Positions 21,651-32,322 of a stretch of 64,000 nucleotides of DNA are shown piece by piece. Made by a program: the position numbers and the translations under genes. Source of the DNA: Phaeosaccion multiseriatum (Eukaryota > Ochrophyta, other classes); assembly GCA_965112735.1 (NCBI GenBank), contig OZ218965.1:1674001-1738000 (forward strand), written 5' to 3'. The stretch's first letter is position 1, and each line of letters starts with the position of its first letter. The notes under the pieces were generated by a model. It was given only the letters and a program-made list of their open reading frames with translations. It was not told where the DNA came from and searched no databases.

Positions 21651-23070
21651 ATGGAAGAGGAGGGAGGCGATTTCCTCGTGGGTAGGAAAGCCCTATCCAA
21701 AGATGTGTCCCGAAAGATGGTGCACATCGCAGCAGGTCGGCAACTTTCAACTTTCCTCTTACAGGGTGTGTAGGAGGAAGGAAGAGGCAGTATTTCCAGC
21801 CCGGTTTGCGCTTCGCGAGGAGTTAATTGCCCCCTTTCCTTCTATTGGCGCGGGCAGGCTGTTGGCTGCTGTGGTGGCCGCTTTCCCGCTCCTCTCACTG
21901 GTCGTGGAGGCTCAACGCTGGAGGTGCGTAAGGCGTGAGGTCCCTCTTCTCCTCCTCCTCTCTACCACATGGTGCTATTAAGACGATCAACCTGGGGTGC
22001 TTGCCTTTTCAATCTGGGATGCCTTCTACCGGCGGAAGGAAAGTAATGTCAGCCCTCCTTCCTGCTGTTGCTGCTGCTGCTCTCTTTCTCATTAGCGCCT
22101 CTGATATTTGCGGTCAAGCTGCTCGCGAAGGGCTTGTTGGGGGTGTCGGACCCCAAGAGCGATCCTGACGTGGCCGCCATGACTCGGACAGGCGACCCCA
22201 AGGAGCTACTGGCGGGGCCGCTATACTTTGCGCTGGTCATGGCGGCCGTGGGGCTGCTCCTCTTTCGGGACGAGAGGGCGTTCTTCATCATGGCTTGCCT
22301 GGGCTTCGGAGATGGCTTGGCTCCACTGGCAGGGTGAGGGAGACTGAAGGGGGAGACTAATCCTAGAGTCCAGGAGATGTTGGGTGCATATCCTAATCCT
22401 GTCCATCCCTACGTGGCGCGAGTGTACTACGCACAATGGCCTGAGGAGCGATGGCGGGAAGGGGGGGGCGGGGAGGGCTAAGGCGTTAGGGGTGGTTCTG
22501 TTCTGTTCGGTTCTGTCCCTCCCTTTTTCCGAAACACGCAGAGCATAGAGGGGGTGAAAGGGACTGCGCGGTCTGTGCACTCGGCTTCGAACACTCACAC
22601 CTCCCCGCCCTCTCTGGCACAACTGCGATTGCGGTGGTGCCCTGCCCTGCTCACTCCTTCTCCACTCCGCGCCCCTCTCTGCACAGCTCGCGCTTCGGGG
22701 CCAAGTCCTACAGCTTCCGCTTCCTCGGCCGGCCCAAGACGCTGGCGGGGTCGCTGGCCTGCTTTGTTGGCTCCGTGGGCGGCATGTATCTGTTCAGTGC
22801 CCTCGGGCACGTGCCAAGCCTCGAGTGGCAGACGGCCGTAGGGACAGCTGCTCTGGCAACGGCGGTGAGTCGGGGAAGAGAGAAGGAAGGGAGGGAGCGA
22901 AGTGACACACAGTTTATGGCGAGTATGAATCGCTCCTTCGTGACCTGACTTGGTGACTCTCTCTCCTGTCCCGTGCGCAGGTGGATGCCGTAGCCCCGAG
23001 CGACTGGGACAATGTGCTCATTCCACTGTCTGTGTTCGGCTTCTTAACGTACGGACTCGGCAGTCCTTGA
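21651..23070 (+). CDS. Phytol/farnesol kinase-like protein, copy 2 (5'-truncated, re-started)
   Basis: Duplicate of the 15480-17018 gene. Model: 21651-21735, 21791-21927, 22119-22333, 22687-22864, 22981-23070 (234 aa). The duplication begins inside the second coding exon, so the first 13 residues of copy 1 are lost. By chance an in-frame ATG at 21651 in the junction sequence gives MEEEG joined to GDFLVGRK. The remaining exons are intact and nearly identical; the last exon has VDAVAP instead of VEAVAP. The first donor has changed from GTGGGC to GTCGGC. No promoter was copied with it; upstream is a GGA repeat. It may be a new functional paralogue or a pseudogene in the making. Exon 2 boundaries share the uncertainty of copy 1. 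Confidence 0.65.
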
Positions 23071-24659
23071 TTTCGTTCCCTTGCACGTACGACGGAGCGA
23101 GCGAGGGCGGAGGATTGCTGCCGGTGCTTGACAGCAGCTCACTCGGGAGTCGTGGTCGTCTTATCGCTTGCGGCTTCGTTGTGGGCGAGGTTGTTTGACT
23201 GCCGCACGGGACTGTACTCGCCGGTCGTGGTCATTTGAGAGCAAGTGCTGGAGATGGGGGATGGATTGGCAACGCTATGGATACCGATTCACCTCTTTTG
23301 TCAAGAGTGGAGCAGCTGTGAGTGTTCTTGCCCGCCCCTGCCTCGCCTCAGCCGAGAAGAGCTTTGACTCAAGGGGAGGGCGAGATGGGTGACGAGAGAA
23401 AGGGAGGCTGTGTGGAAGGGAAGACAGGAGGCTTCATCTGGAAGAAGAAGAAGAAGAAGAGCAAGAAGAAGAAGAGAAGGGTGCCGTGCAGAATGAATCC
23501 GGAGCGGCGCACCACGCGGGCAAGCATACAGCGGTGAGAAATGGATGAATGCGATGGAGGGCCTCTCCTCCTTACACGGCGTGCCTCTCAGCAAAGTGCA
23601 TGTGCGCGCGCGTGGAGTAAGAGGGAGCCCTCTCGCTCAACTTGACTCGTGGGTGCGTGCGTGTGCCCTTCGGCTCCATTGCTGCTTGCCCTGACACCCC
23701 CCGGCACACCCCAAGCCTCGGCCAAGCCTCTACCAGTGAAGCAGCAGATGGCAGGTGGATCCAGAGCTGAAGAGAGAGAGAGAGGAGGTTTCTCACACTA
23801 AGCACCTACCAGTGAAACAAAAGACTACAGGTAGATCCAGAGCTGAAGAGAGAGAGAGAGAGAGAGAGAAGAGAGGAGATTGGTCACTCGAAGAGAGGAG
23901 TGCTATCGTAATAAACTCTGTATTTTTTTGGTTCTTTACACTACTGAGTGAATCAGTTCTTTACACTACTGCACGAATCAGCCTCTGGTTGGGTTGGTTA
24001 CGGGGGCAGGCCCGCAGCAGCCTGTGCAGCTGCGTGGACCTCGCCCCCCCTCCTCCAACAATATTATACTCACCCCTTTTTTCCTCCTTCTACACTTACT
24101 TCCATACCCAATACGCGTACTCTAAAAGCGCAAGCAATAGAGCGGTGGTTGACTTAACTCCGCCCTCTCTCTTTGCTTGACGCTTGACTCGCTGCTGCTC
24201 CTCGCCCCCGCCCCCCCCGATATTTAACTCAGTACGTCTACTAATGAATACATCATAAAACTACAAACTTAACCATACTTAACATGTATACCTACTATAC
24301 CACACAGAGCGCGTGTCTCGTATGTGGCGGTCCTCCTTCCCGCCTTTTCCTTGTTGAACTCGACCAGTCGCCGATCGATCCAGAGTGTGCCGCAAAGCAA
24401 CGCACGTAGAAGAGAAGAGAGAAGGAGGAGGAGGGCGACTCGGAGAGCCTCGGACCCGAAGGTCCTTCCCTCTCTTCGCTCTCCACTCGGGCTGCCACGC
24501 ATTCACGCGAAACCGCCACCCCTCTCCCGCGCCTCCTCTCGCGAGTTGAACATTCGATGCAGGCCGTACCGAGGAATCCCCCCCCCCCCAGCCATCCAAT
24601 AGTGGGGGACGCGGTGTCGACTCGGTAGTAGCTCTTGGCCTTACTGTCGCGGCGCCGCC
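23071..24659. other. 1.6 kb noncoding interval downstream of kinase copy 2
   Basis: Counterpart of 17019-18507 with many small indels, including a GAA-rich tract at about 23440-23480 and a GA tract at about 23848. No gene supported. Confidence 0.6.
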
Positions 24660-25037
24660 TCAGAGCTCCAGCTCGAACACTTCCTCCGGTCCACCAGTTG
24701 AAGGTGCACCAGGCGCTGAGGTGGAGCACCTGCTGCTGTTCTTGGCCGCGGCCATGGAGTGGAAGATGTGATCGTCCTCCTCGAGAAACACGCGGCGTAG
24801 CTCCGGAAGTGTGATCCGCTGCAGCTGCGAGGAGGGCAGGCGGGAGCTCACCACCCTAAGAAACATGAGAAACCCACACTGCTCTTGCTCCCGCCGCAGG
24901 GATTCCTCCTCGATCAATCTCTGCTTCTCTTCCGGAATGGACCAAGCCGAGCTTCCCGTGCTCGAGGGCAGCCCCCCCCTTCTCGCCCCGCGAGGCACCT
25001 TGACCGAAGGCGACCGTGGCGAAGGTGAGAGTGCCAT
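24660..25037 (-). CDS. Small conserved hypothetical protein (125 aa), copy 2
   Basis: Duplicate of 18508-18885 with the same start and length. Changes visible: SSAGNSAWSIAEE to SSTGSSAWSIPEE, EEEF to EEES, LRLVSS to LRVVSS, AATNN to AAAKN, GGSEE to GGPEE. No stop or frameshift. Family unknown. Confidence 0.5.
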   Translation of the reverse strand: MALSPSPRSPSVKVPRGARRGGLPSSTGSSAWSIPEEKQRLIEEESLRREQEQCGFLMFLRVVSSRLPSSQLQRITLPELRRVFLEEDDHIFHSMAAAKNSSRCSTSAPGAPSTGGPEEVFELEL

Positions 25038-25339
25038 GACTGTGGCGCGGGAACAAACGAGGTCAAAGCGTTCGCTTTACTTTTGCCCGCCGGTTCGGCC
25101 CTGCTCACTGCTCCGCTGCTCCTGCGTCGCTAAATAGGTGTATAGCCCTCCGTCCCTGTGATCTCTAGCGTGCTCGTTGGCTCTCAATGCTCTGTACCCA
25201 TGAAAACGATGAGGGTGAATCGAAGAGCTGGCACGTGCAAATGCCCGTATACCCCTAACTTTTCCATATGACTGTAATTTGGAAAACGAGCGAAGCGAAT
25301 TTTGCGTCGAATAGTAAAATCGGGGGTCAAGACATTAAA

Positions 25340-27499
25340 ATGGCCTCAGCAGCAGAGACAGGGGCTCCTGTCGAGGAGAGGAGCTGGGTAGACGAGAGCC
25401 TCAGCAGGTTCGTACTCTTCGTGCTGCGCTACCCTGCTGCTGCTGCTGGTGCTGCTGCTGCTATGGGGGGAGGACCGAATATTATATTCGTGACAGACAT
25501 AGTATCCCTCTGTCTCCCCCCCCCCCTTCTCAGATATGGCAACCCTCGCCGCTTCTTCGGCGGGGGAGGAGGACCCTCTGCGCCCGCTCGTAAACTCGTC
25601 GAGGAGAGAGTGCTCGACGAAGGCACGGAAAACTGCCAACTACGCGGTAAGACTCTCTCTCTCTCTCTCTCTCTCTCTCTTAGTATCGACTGCAGCATCG
25701 ACGAATGCCCCCTCACAGTTTTCCCCTTTCCTCCTGCTCCTATGTTTTCCCAGTGTATCTTTCCAAGGAGTACGCTTTCTGGTAAGCCCGCATTCTGACC
25801 CACTCTTGGCGAGGGTGGGGCATGAATCTCTGGATGCTAACGGCCGGTTGGTGTCTGGATGGTATCCCTCCCTGCCTAACTTTCCTGTCTGCGTGGCGCT
25901 TATACCCGTCAATGGGGTGTAACACGTCGAGCTGTGCCGGTCTGCCGAGCTCCCGCCGAGGGGGAAGTCTTTGGATGCTACTGTGTGCCTTGAAGAAGAC
26001 AAGTGTCTATCCTCGTTTTTATGCCCATGATGCCCTATCTAGGGCTACTTGTGTCTGCCTGACAAAGGTAATCAGCACCCCATCAGTTAAATGAAGGCTG
26101 TGCTTGTCTCCCCCCCGCCTGCTCCGGTACATACGCAGGCACAAGTTCACCCTCGATTTCGAGTTCGCAAAGGCTGACGTGGAGGGAGAGGGAGAGAAGA
26201 CGGTCTTCACATTAGTCTTTGACAGGTACTACTTATTGCTAGCGGTAGGGAACGGAACTGGAGGCTGCGCGCGTGGTGCAAGGCGTGCCGTTCTCTTGTG
26301 CCTGATAAGAGTCGCTCCCTCCTCCTCCTTCACTTGTTGAGCCAATCGCCTCTCCCCCCCACCCCCCACCCCTTTCACACTACACACTCTTTCCTCGCTT
26401 GGCGCTCAGCTGGCGGAGCGAGCTGACAGTGAAGGAGGACGGCGAAGTCAAGTATGAGGAGCTGCAAAAGTGAGTCGCCAAGGGATGTGTGGCCGCCACT
26501 GGGAGGCACGTGCGAAAGGGATAGAGTACACACCCTTCTTTCTTTTCCATTCGCTACTCGGTGCAGATTGTGAGGCACGCCATTGTGTACTCATGCCCCG
26601 CACGCACGCGCGCACGCACGTACTTCTCACAGGCCCTTTATCGGAGGAACATGGACCGCGGAAACCAAGTTCGGTCAAGTTATCGCAAAGATTACGCCCG
26701 GGTTCCTGAACAACGAGTACACGCTGGACATGGGGGGTAAGCAAATCTTCATCACTTACCTGTAGCCTGAAGCGCAGCCTTGGGAGGGGGGTTGAGGGGA
26801 GGGGAGGGCATGCAGGAAGAGGCAGGTCTACAGAGCCTCGAACTCTTCGAGTGCCCAAGGACGAGACGCGACAGCGTGGGGCAGGCAAGCTTGCGGCGCC
26901 TTTTATCGTCCATCGAAAGGGGACAAAGGGAGCTCGATGCGGAGATGGACCCTACGGAGGGCAGTGCGGGGGCAACCATCAGCACAGGCACAGGTATACA
27001 GGTATACATACACCTGTGGTGGTGCTGATGCTGCTGTGTCTATGGCCCGTGTGGATTAGAGAGACATGTGTGCGTGCCGTCTGTCTGAGCGCCCCCACAG
27101 AAGGGCCTTGACGCCTCTTTTGCGTGCGTGCAGCGCTCTGCCACACGCCCCAGGCCTACATAGTGCTCGACTCCGGCTTTTGTTCGCGCATCGGCACCGG
27201 TGGGTGAGCTCGCTGCCCTGCACACTTTCTCTGGGCCCTCCAAGGAGGCAGCCGCACATGCACAGCGCGGAGCAAGGGAAGCTGCGTTGCCCCCAGCCTC
27301 CACCGGAAATAGCAGCCAGCCGCTGCATGGAGGGAGCAACCACTCACTCCTGGCAGTGCTCTCGCCACTGCCTACACAGACCCAATAAGGAAGAGTGGCT
27401 GAGCCAGACCTCTACGCATATGTTTTTCCCAGTTATGTAATGGAGCTGTTTGTGCTCAACGAAGTGCCGTCCAAGCACAAAAGGCTTTGGGAGGAATAG
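25340..27499 (+). CDS. Nine-exon protein of unknown function (254 aa)
   Basis: Exons: 25340-25407, 25534-25646, 25754-25781, 26139-26225, 26410-26469, 26633-26736, 26826-26993, 27134-27203, 27433-27499. All use GT-AG borders and close in frame to a TAG at 27497-27499. A run of eight phase-consistent introns is strong evidence for a real gene. The protein starts MASAAETGAPVEERSW, has a Gly-rich patch, then a segment that looks like beta-sheet (HKFTLDFEFAKADVEG, KTVFTLVFDSWRSELTV, PFIGGTWTAETKFGQVIAK), a helical Arg-rich part (LRRLLSSIERGQRELDAE), and a hydrophobic end (QAYIVLDSGFCSRIG, YVMELFVLNEVP). No targeting signal was seen. I do not recognise the family. Exon 3 is a 28-nt microexon. Confidence 0.65.
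25884..25955 (-). pseudogene. Stray fragment of the PsbP-domain gene (exon 3 end plus donor region)
   Basis: About 72 bp matching 14041-14112 of the PsbP gene at roughly 85-90% by eye: shared blocks include GTGGCGCTT, CCGTCAATGGGGT, CACGTCGAGCTGTG and TCTGCCGAGCTC. It lies inside intron 3 of the unknown nine-exon gene, in the same orientation as the parent, and includes bases from the parent intron side, so it is a genomic rather than spliced copy. Several differences break the reading frame. Confidence 0.8.
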
Positions 27500-27744
27500 A
27501 ATAGAAAAAGCAAAAGCAAAAACGGATTCGTCTCCTCCCCTACTCCAGGCCGGCAGGTCTAAATCCATCCTCCTGCTCCTCCTTGTGCCCAACACTAGCG
27601 CCCCCCCCGTCACAGCCTTCTCCTCCACCTCGTTCTCGTCATCGCCGTAAGTTGTTGCTACTCTTGCGCCTCTCTACACCCACCCCAACTCTGTCTTGTC
27701 TGTCTCCGTCGCCTACATGACTCTCTCTCTCTCTCTTCTCTCTC

Positions 27745-29213
27745 TCATGTCTCCATGCTGGTCGCGCCGCCCGCTGCCTCCTTCTCTGCCGCGTATTTGT
27801 TGTGCAGGTCCTGCACGTCAATAGCCGACACCTTGACCCATCCCGTGGGCTTGACCAGGTACACGTTGTTGATGCCTCCCGAGTACGCGTCTCGGTGCGT
27901 GGCGTGGTAGATGGCCCGCTGCCCCAGGTCAATGGCCTCCTCGTCCGTCATGTCGTGCTTGTAGTGTGAGTCCAACACTCCGTATGCGTAGGTGGAGCCC
28001 GAGCCTACGCTAAAGAGGTTTCCGTGCAGCCTCGTTCCGTCATCGTCCACATAGTAGAGATTTGGTCCCGTCTTATCCCACCCCGCCACCTGCCGCCAAA
28101 ACATAGAGAGAGAGAGAGAGAGCAGATGAGGGAGCAATACATGACGCGAATTCCTTGTGCACCACCGTAGCGAAGCGGCAAAGGCGAGCAAAGAAGGACA
28201 AGACACAGACATACCCCGCCACACCCGACAACGCACCATGGTGCCCATGCTGAGTCCGTAGCCCCTGTATTGCTGCATGGTGTTGGCCAGCAGCTTGGAG
28301 GCAGCCGCCACGGAGATGCGCTCCTTGTTGCGCAGCTCGTACAGCCGGCATTGGGTGCCCAAGTTTCGCTCCCAGAAGGAGCAGTCCGCCGCCCCCCCTG
28401 CCATGGTGCCCAGGAGGTAGGGGTTGATCTCGATAATCTTCTTCACCGTGCCGGACGCAATGTACGGGCCCATGGTGGAGCGAGAGTCCACAGACACGAT
28501 AATGCCGCCTTGGAACTGTCAGCAGCACAGCAGAGGGTTGGGTTGGGAGGGGCGAGTCAGAAACCAGCTGCCGGGTTTGAGATACTATGGGACAGTAGCT
28601 GAGCGCTCCCCCGAAGAGTCTCTGTCATCCTTCTCATGGTTGTGCCTCGCGAGGAACTCAGCAGCTTCTCTGTCGCAAAGCGCCTACATCTCCAATGCTT
28701 GGCTCTAAACTACATTGCATCTCAAGGCCGTACGCCTCCTCCACTGCGGATCACCTTTCCCCCCTCTTACCTTGAACGCCAGGGTTGTGGTACCCTTGGC
28801 GAACTTAATGTCCTGCGCGTGGTCCGTGCCGTACCCGCAGCCAAAGTTGTTTCTGCAGAATGCCGCGGGCTGTGAGACACAAGAGAGGCACAGATACAAG
28901 ACGAGTTAGCAGCACGTAGTAATAGGGGCCAGAAATGCATCTGCTGCTCCTGGGGAGAGTCTCCATCTCGTGCCATGTTCGCTCCCCCTCTTCACCGCCT
29001 ACTTCCTGACCTCCCCCGCGGATGCCGCTACCCACTTACGTCGCTAACGTTGGGAAGCGCAAACGCTGCTGGATCCCCTGCCATGCTAAATCCACAGTTC
29101 CCTCCCCCCAGTCCCCCGTCGGCAGCCATGTTGGTCGTGGCACTAGCCGATCCCCTCTTGGTGCCCAAGGAGAGAATGTCCTCGCCAATCGCGAAGCCCT
29201 CCATCGCCGCCAT
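27745..29213 (-). CDS. PSMB5: 20S proteasome subunit beta type-5 (chymotrypsin-like)
   Basis: Catalytic threonine protease subunit of the 20S core. Exons on the minus strand: 29213-29040, 28869-28771, 28515-28237, 28089-27745 (298 aa). A propeptide ends AKG before the mature TTTLAFK, giving catalytic Thr1. With the splice to [12 protein letters not shown], Asp17, Arg19 and Lys33 (GTVKK) fall at the canonical positions, as do Met45 and Gly47-Gly48-Ala49 (TMAGGAADC) of the beta-5 S1 pocket. Also present are [26 protein letters not shown] joined to VAGWDKTGP, and [14 protein letters not shown]. The C-terminal tail ([13 protein letters not shown]) is species-specific. Autocatalytic removal of the propeptide is expected. 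Divergent from the gene at 29547. Confidence 0.97.
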
Positions 29214-29546
29214 CGCGACTCCCCGGCCCCCTTCTACTTTTCCTATTCAGCAACTGATCTTCACGCAAAGCTGTCGTCTGAGCTCTGGCTTATTCCTTAA
29301 TCTATATCGAACTGTTTCTCACAAGTTCTCCGTGTCGCCTTGCTTACGATAGGGCCTTGCATAGGACAGGGCCCGGCCCTTCAGATTAGATATAAAGACA
29401 CGCTGATAAATACAGCGGCAGCAGCAACAGCAGCAGCAGAGGACTTCAACAGAGTCAGGGCTGTCAAAACAGCAGCAGTGCAAGGCCCCGGGAGTAAGAA
29501 AATTTTCCAATCTTCAATCTGCTTCCAATCTTCCCGGTTTTCAATA
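29214..29546. promoter_or_regulatory. Shared 333-bp interval between PSMB5 and a plastid-protein gene
   Basis: Head-to-head start codons at 29213 (minus) and 29547 (plus). It contains a GCAGCAGCAACAG tract and an imperfect repeat TCTTCAATCTGCTTCCAATCTTC at about 29510-29532. The open frame upstream of 29547 is probably 5' UTR, because the signal peptide begins at 29547. Confidence 0.45.
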
Positions 29547-30152
29547 ATGAAGCGCTTATCTTCGAGGAGGAAGCGCTTGCCTTTGTCCCTCTTCTTTTTC
29601 GCACTGGTGGTGCCATCTGCCTGGTCCTTCCTGATGCCAGTCAGCAGAGTACCTGCGGTGCGAAGCCATTCCGTACGCTGCCGGCAGTCGCTGTTCTCCG
29701 AGGGACAGGAAGGCAAGAGTGTTGAAGACCTCTTGAGGCAAAGAAAGCTGGAGAAGCTCGAGGGGACGGGAGCGGATGCCTATGTGACTGACGACGATCC
29801 AGAGGAGCCCCGGGAGGGCGCGGGGCCAAAGGTTGAGCTGCCAGACCTAAAGACGTACATGGAGAGCGGCAACAGGCCAAGGCCCGCCAGAGACGTGATG
29901 AGCGGGGAAAAACCAGCGGCAGGGGGAGGCGGGGAACAGCAAGACGAAAGCACCGGCGTGAGATCTTTTGTGCGACAGTTGCGGAGAATTAGCACGGAGC
30001 CACCAAGGTCCAGCGACAGGTTCGACAGCAGCTGGGGCAGGATCGTGAAGGAGAGCGTCTATTACTGCTGTGGTTTCCTCGTCCTCTGGGAGCTCTACAT
30101 CAACTCGCCGTTCTTTGAACGGGCGGGCACTCCACCCCCATTTGTCTTCTGA
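29547..30152 (+). CDS. Plastid-targeted protein of unknown function (201 aa)
   Basis: Single-exon gene. Start chosen at 29547 because it gives an immediate signal peptide: basic MKRLSSRRKR, hydrophobic LSLFFFALVV, then PSAWS followed by FLMPVSRVP, a Phe-led transit peptide typical of heterokont plastid proteins. The middle is acidic and hydrophilic (KSVEDLLRQRKLEKLEG, DDDPEEPREG). Near the C-terminus there is one membrane-like stretch, SVYYCCGFLVLWELYI. It could be a small thylakoid or envelope protein. I do not recognise a family. The in-frame extension back to 29340 is low-complexity and disfavoured. Confidence 0.7.
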   Translation: MKRLSSRRKRLPLSLFFFALVVPSAWSFLMPVSRVPAVRSHSVRCRQSLFSEGQEGKSVEDLLRQRKLEKLEGTGADAYVTDDDPEEPREGAGPKVELPDLKTYMESGNRPRPARDVMSGEKPAAGGGGEQQDESTGVRSFVRQLRRISTEPPRSSDRFDSSWGRIVKESVYYCCGFLVLWELYINSPFFERAGTPPPFVF

Positions 30153-30894
30153 TGTGCCTATCCGCGTTCTCGCGTCGGGCTTACGGGAGACCTCATTCAT
30201 GTTCATATTGCGGTCTCGCAAAGTGAGTACAGCGGGGTAGGGGTGAATCGTGTTGGCCCTTCACTCTCTTGTACAGGGGCAGGCGTGTACTCGTGCACAT
30301 ATGCACGAGTAGCAAAGCTACGAGTCGCACAGAATGTATTATTGTAGGTATTTTGGGGTAACGGATGGAGGAGGAGGAGGAGGAGTAAGTATTCAGGGAG
30401 AGAATGAAGGGAGGAAGCGGCAGGACTTAGACAGGCTGCTGAGACAGGCTGAGCAAGATAGCACACATTTAGAGTACTTTTTATACTTTTTATATATCGT
30501 AATGCATCGGGGTTCCTGCCTTGGTCCTTTTGTAGCATTTCCACGCCGATAGGAGGGGTGTGGCTCAGGATGGAGCTTGGATCTTCTCCCTGTCGCCCGA
30601 CCCCCACCCCTACTCGCTGTGCTAATAGTGCTGGCCTGCTGACAGGCAGCTGGCTCGACCCCTGACGTGCGCGCACCAGTAGCATAGCATAGAGAAAAAG
30701 CCTGCCGATGTCAGGGGTGGTATTACACCCTTAAGTGCCATCTATGGTTGTCTAAAAGTAATGGCTCACAGTCCCGGGGAACTTAGTCCCCGAGGTCGCA
30801 GCTTCTCCAGCTCTCCATTCAACCATCCTCGCTTTCGTCCTCGGCCGAAGCACTCTGCGTGTGGTGAACGGCGAAGAATCAGAACCAGAACATC
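30153..30894. other. Intergenic region, no gene supported
   Basis: About 740 bp separating tandem plus-strand genes. It contains an AT-rich patch at about 30470-30500 and a GGA tract at about 30370. No tRNA or other RNA gene was recognised. It probably holds the 3' UTR of the 201-aa gene and the promoter of the RabGGTase gene. Confidence 0.5.
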
Positions 30895-32322
30895 ATGCAC
30901 GGTCGAAAGAAGTCGGATCTGCCGCAGACGGCGGAGGCCAAGGCGCAGCTGGCAGCCAAGACGGCCAACTACAATAAGGTGCTTCACGCGTGTCTCAAGG
31001 AGAGGAGAGCGAAGCACAACCAGCGTCTGCAGCAGGAGCAGGGACAGCGGGAGGAAGAAGAGGGAAAGACAGAGTTGGGTGTAGAAGGAGGAACCGATCC
31101 CTCTGTGGTCGGGGCAGTTGCAAATGGGGCACCGGAGGAGGCGGCAGCAGAGAGCAGTAGTGGAAAGGGGGGCTTACAAGAGGAGGACGCGGACGCGGAG
31201 CAGCAGCAGCGGCAGCAGCGGCAGGAACAGCAGATGGGGCTGCTGGGGAAAGTACTACGGATCAACCCAGACGTGTACACTCTGTGGAACTTACGGAGGG
31301 AGATTCTGTGCGAGCAGCCGCACGCCGCGGAGACGCTAGACACCGAGCTGGGATTGACGGTCGACGCCATCAAGCGCAATCCCAAGTCATACCCGTCGTG
31401 GTACCACCGTCGCTGGATGCTGGAGCGCACAGCCTCTCTCTGCGAGTCCGGTAAGATGGAGAACCATGCAAGCGTGTTCAAGGCCGAGTTGGGACTTTGT
31501 GAGAGTTTTCTTCAGATGGACGGGCGCAACTTCCACTGCTGGAGCTATCGACAATGGGTGGTCGAGCAGCTGCCGCTGTCCGCCGAGGATGACTTTGCCT
31601 TCCTCACGGCCAAGATTGAGCAGAACTTTAGCAACTACAGCGCCTTCCACTACCGGAGCAAGCTGCTGCCCCGCCTCGTGAGTCCGCACGGCCGGAGAGA
31701 CAAGTGGGGCCTGCTGCGTGAGGAGCTGGACATGTGCCACCAAGCCATGTACACAGAGCCTTCCGATCAGAGCGTGTGGTGGTACCACAACTTTCTGGTG
31801 CGCTGGCCCGGGGCGGATGAGGGAGGTGAGTTTTTGAGCTCTTGAGTGAGGGAACGTGGTGAGGGAGGGAAGGAAGGAGGGAGCAGGGGAGAAACGAGGG
31901 ACGGAGGAACGTCCTGAAGCGTGTGTGCTTTATTTACTGAAACTCACGGTTACACTTCGTGCCCGTCTCTCCTTCTATCTCGATTATTGTTAGCGAGTGA
32001 GAGGTATCTGGAGCTGTTGGAGGGAGAGGCCGCCACCATCAGAGAGCTGCTCGAGGTTGAAGAGGACTGCAAGTGGGCCATGGTCACGCTGTTATCACTA
32101 TTGCAGCTCAGGCAGACGGTGGCACAGGGGGGAGGGAGGAAAGCAGCAGCACCACCACCAGCAGCAGCAGCAGGAGTAGGAGGAGGAGAGGAGCAGCAGG
32201 GTAGGCAAGAGCAATCGCAGCCAGAGGGCGAGTCAGCAGCGAATAGGGAAGTTGAGCGGTTAAGAGAGGGGCTGATGAGCGTGGACCCCATGCACATCAA
32301 CTATTACAAGGCGCTGACTTAA
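30895..32322 (+). CDS. RABGGTA: Rab geranylgeranyltransferase alpha subunit
   Basis: Alpha subunit of GGTase-II, which attaches geranylgeranyl groups to C-terminal cysteines of Rab GTPases presented by REP. Exons 30895-31825 and 31994-32322, phase 1 junction, stop TAA (419 aa). It starts MHGRKK, as in many orthologues, and shows five PFTA helical repeats: NPDVYTLWNLRREIL, NPKSYPSWYHRRWML, DGRNFHCWSYRQWVV, NFSNYSAFHYRSKLL and EPSDQSVWWYHNFLV. A Gln/Glu-rich insertion lies between the first helix and repeat 1, and a Gly/Gln-rich insertion precedes the conserved end (SVDPMHINYYKAL). The insertions look species-specific. The leucine-rich repeat region of animal RabGGTA is absent, as in fungi. Confidence 0.93.

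Larger units (their letters stand above)
21666..25272. repeat. Segmental duplication, copy 2
   Basis: Direct repeat of 15625 to about 19140. The left junction is sharp at GGCGATTTCC; similarity at the right end fades around CTTTTCCATATGAC. It includes kinase copy 2 and the small-gene copy at 24660-25037. The two copies are separated by about 2.5 kb of unrelated sequence. Confidence 0.95.

Noticed and set aside
20813-21685. 290-residue Gly/Glu-rich frame
   Set aside because: Mostly a (GGA)n product; it runs into the duplication in the wrong frame and no splice evidence supports it beyond the first part, which is better explained by another frame.
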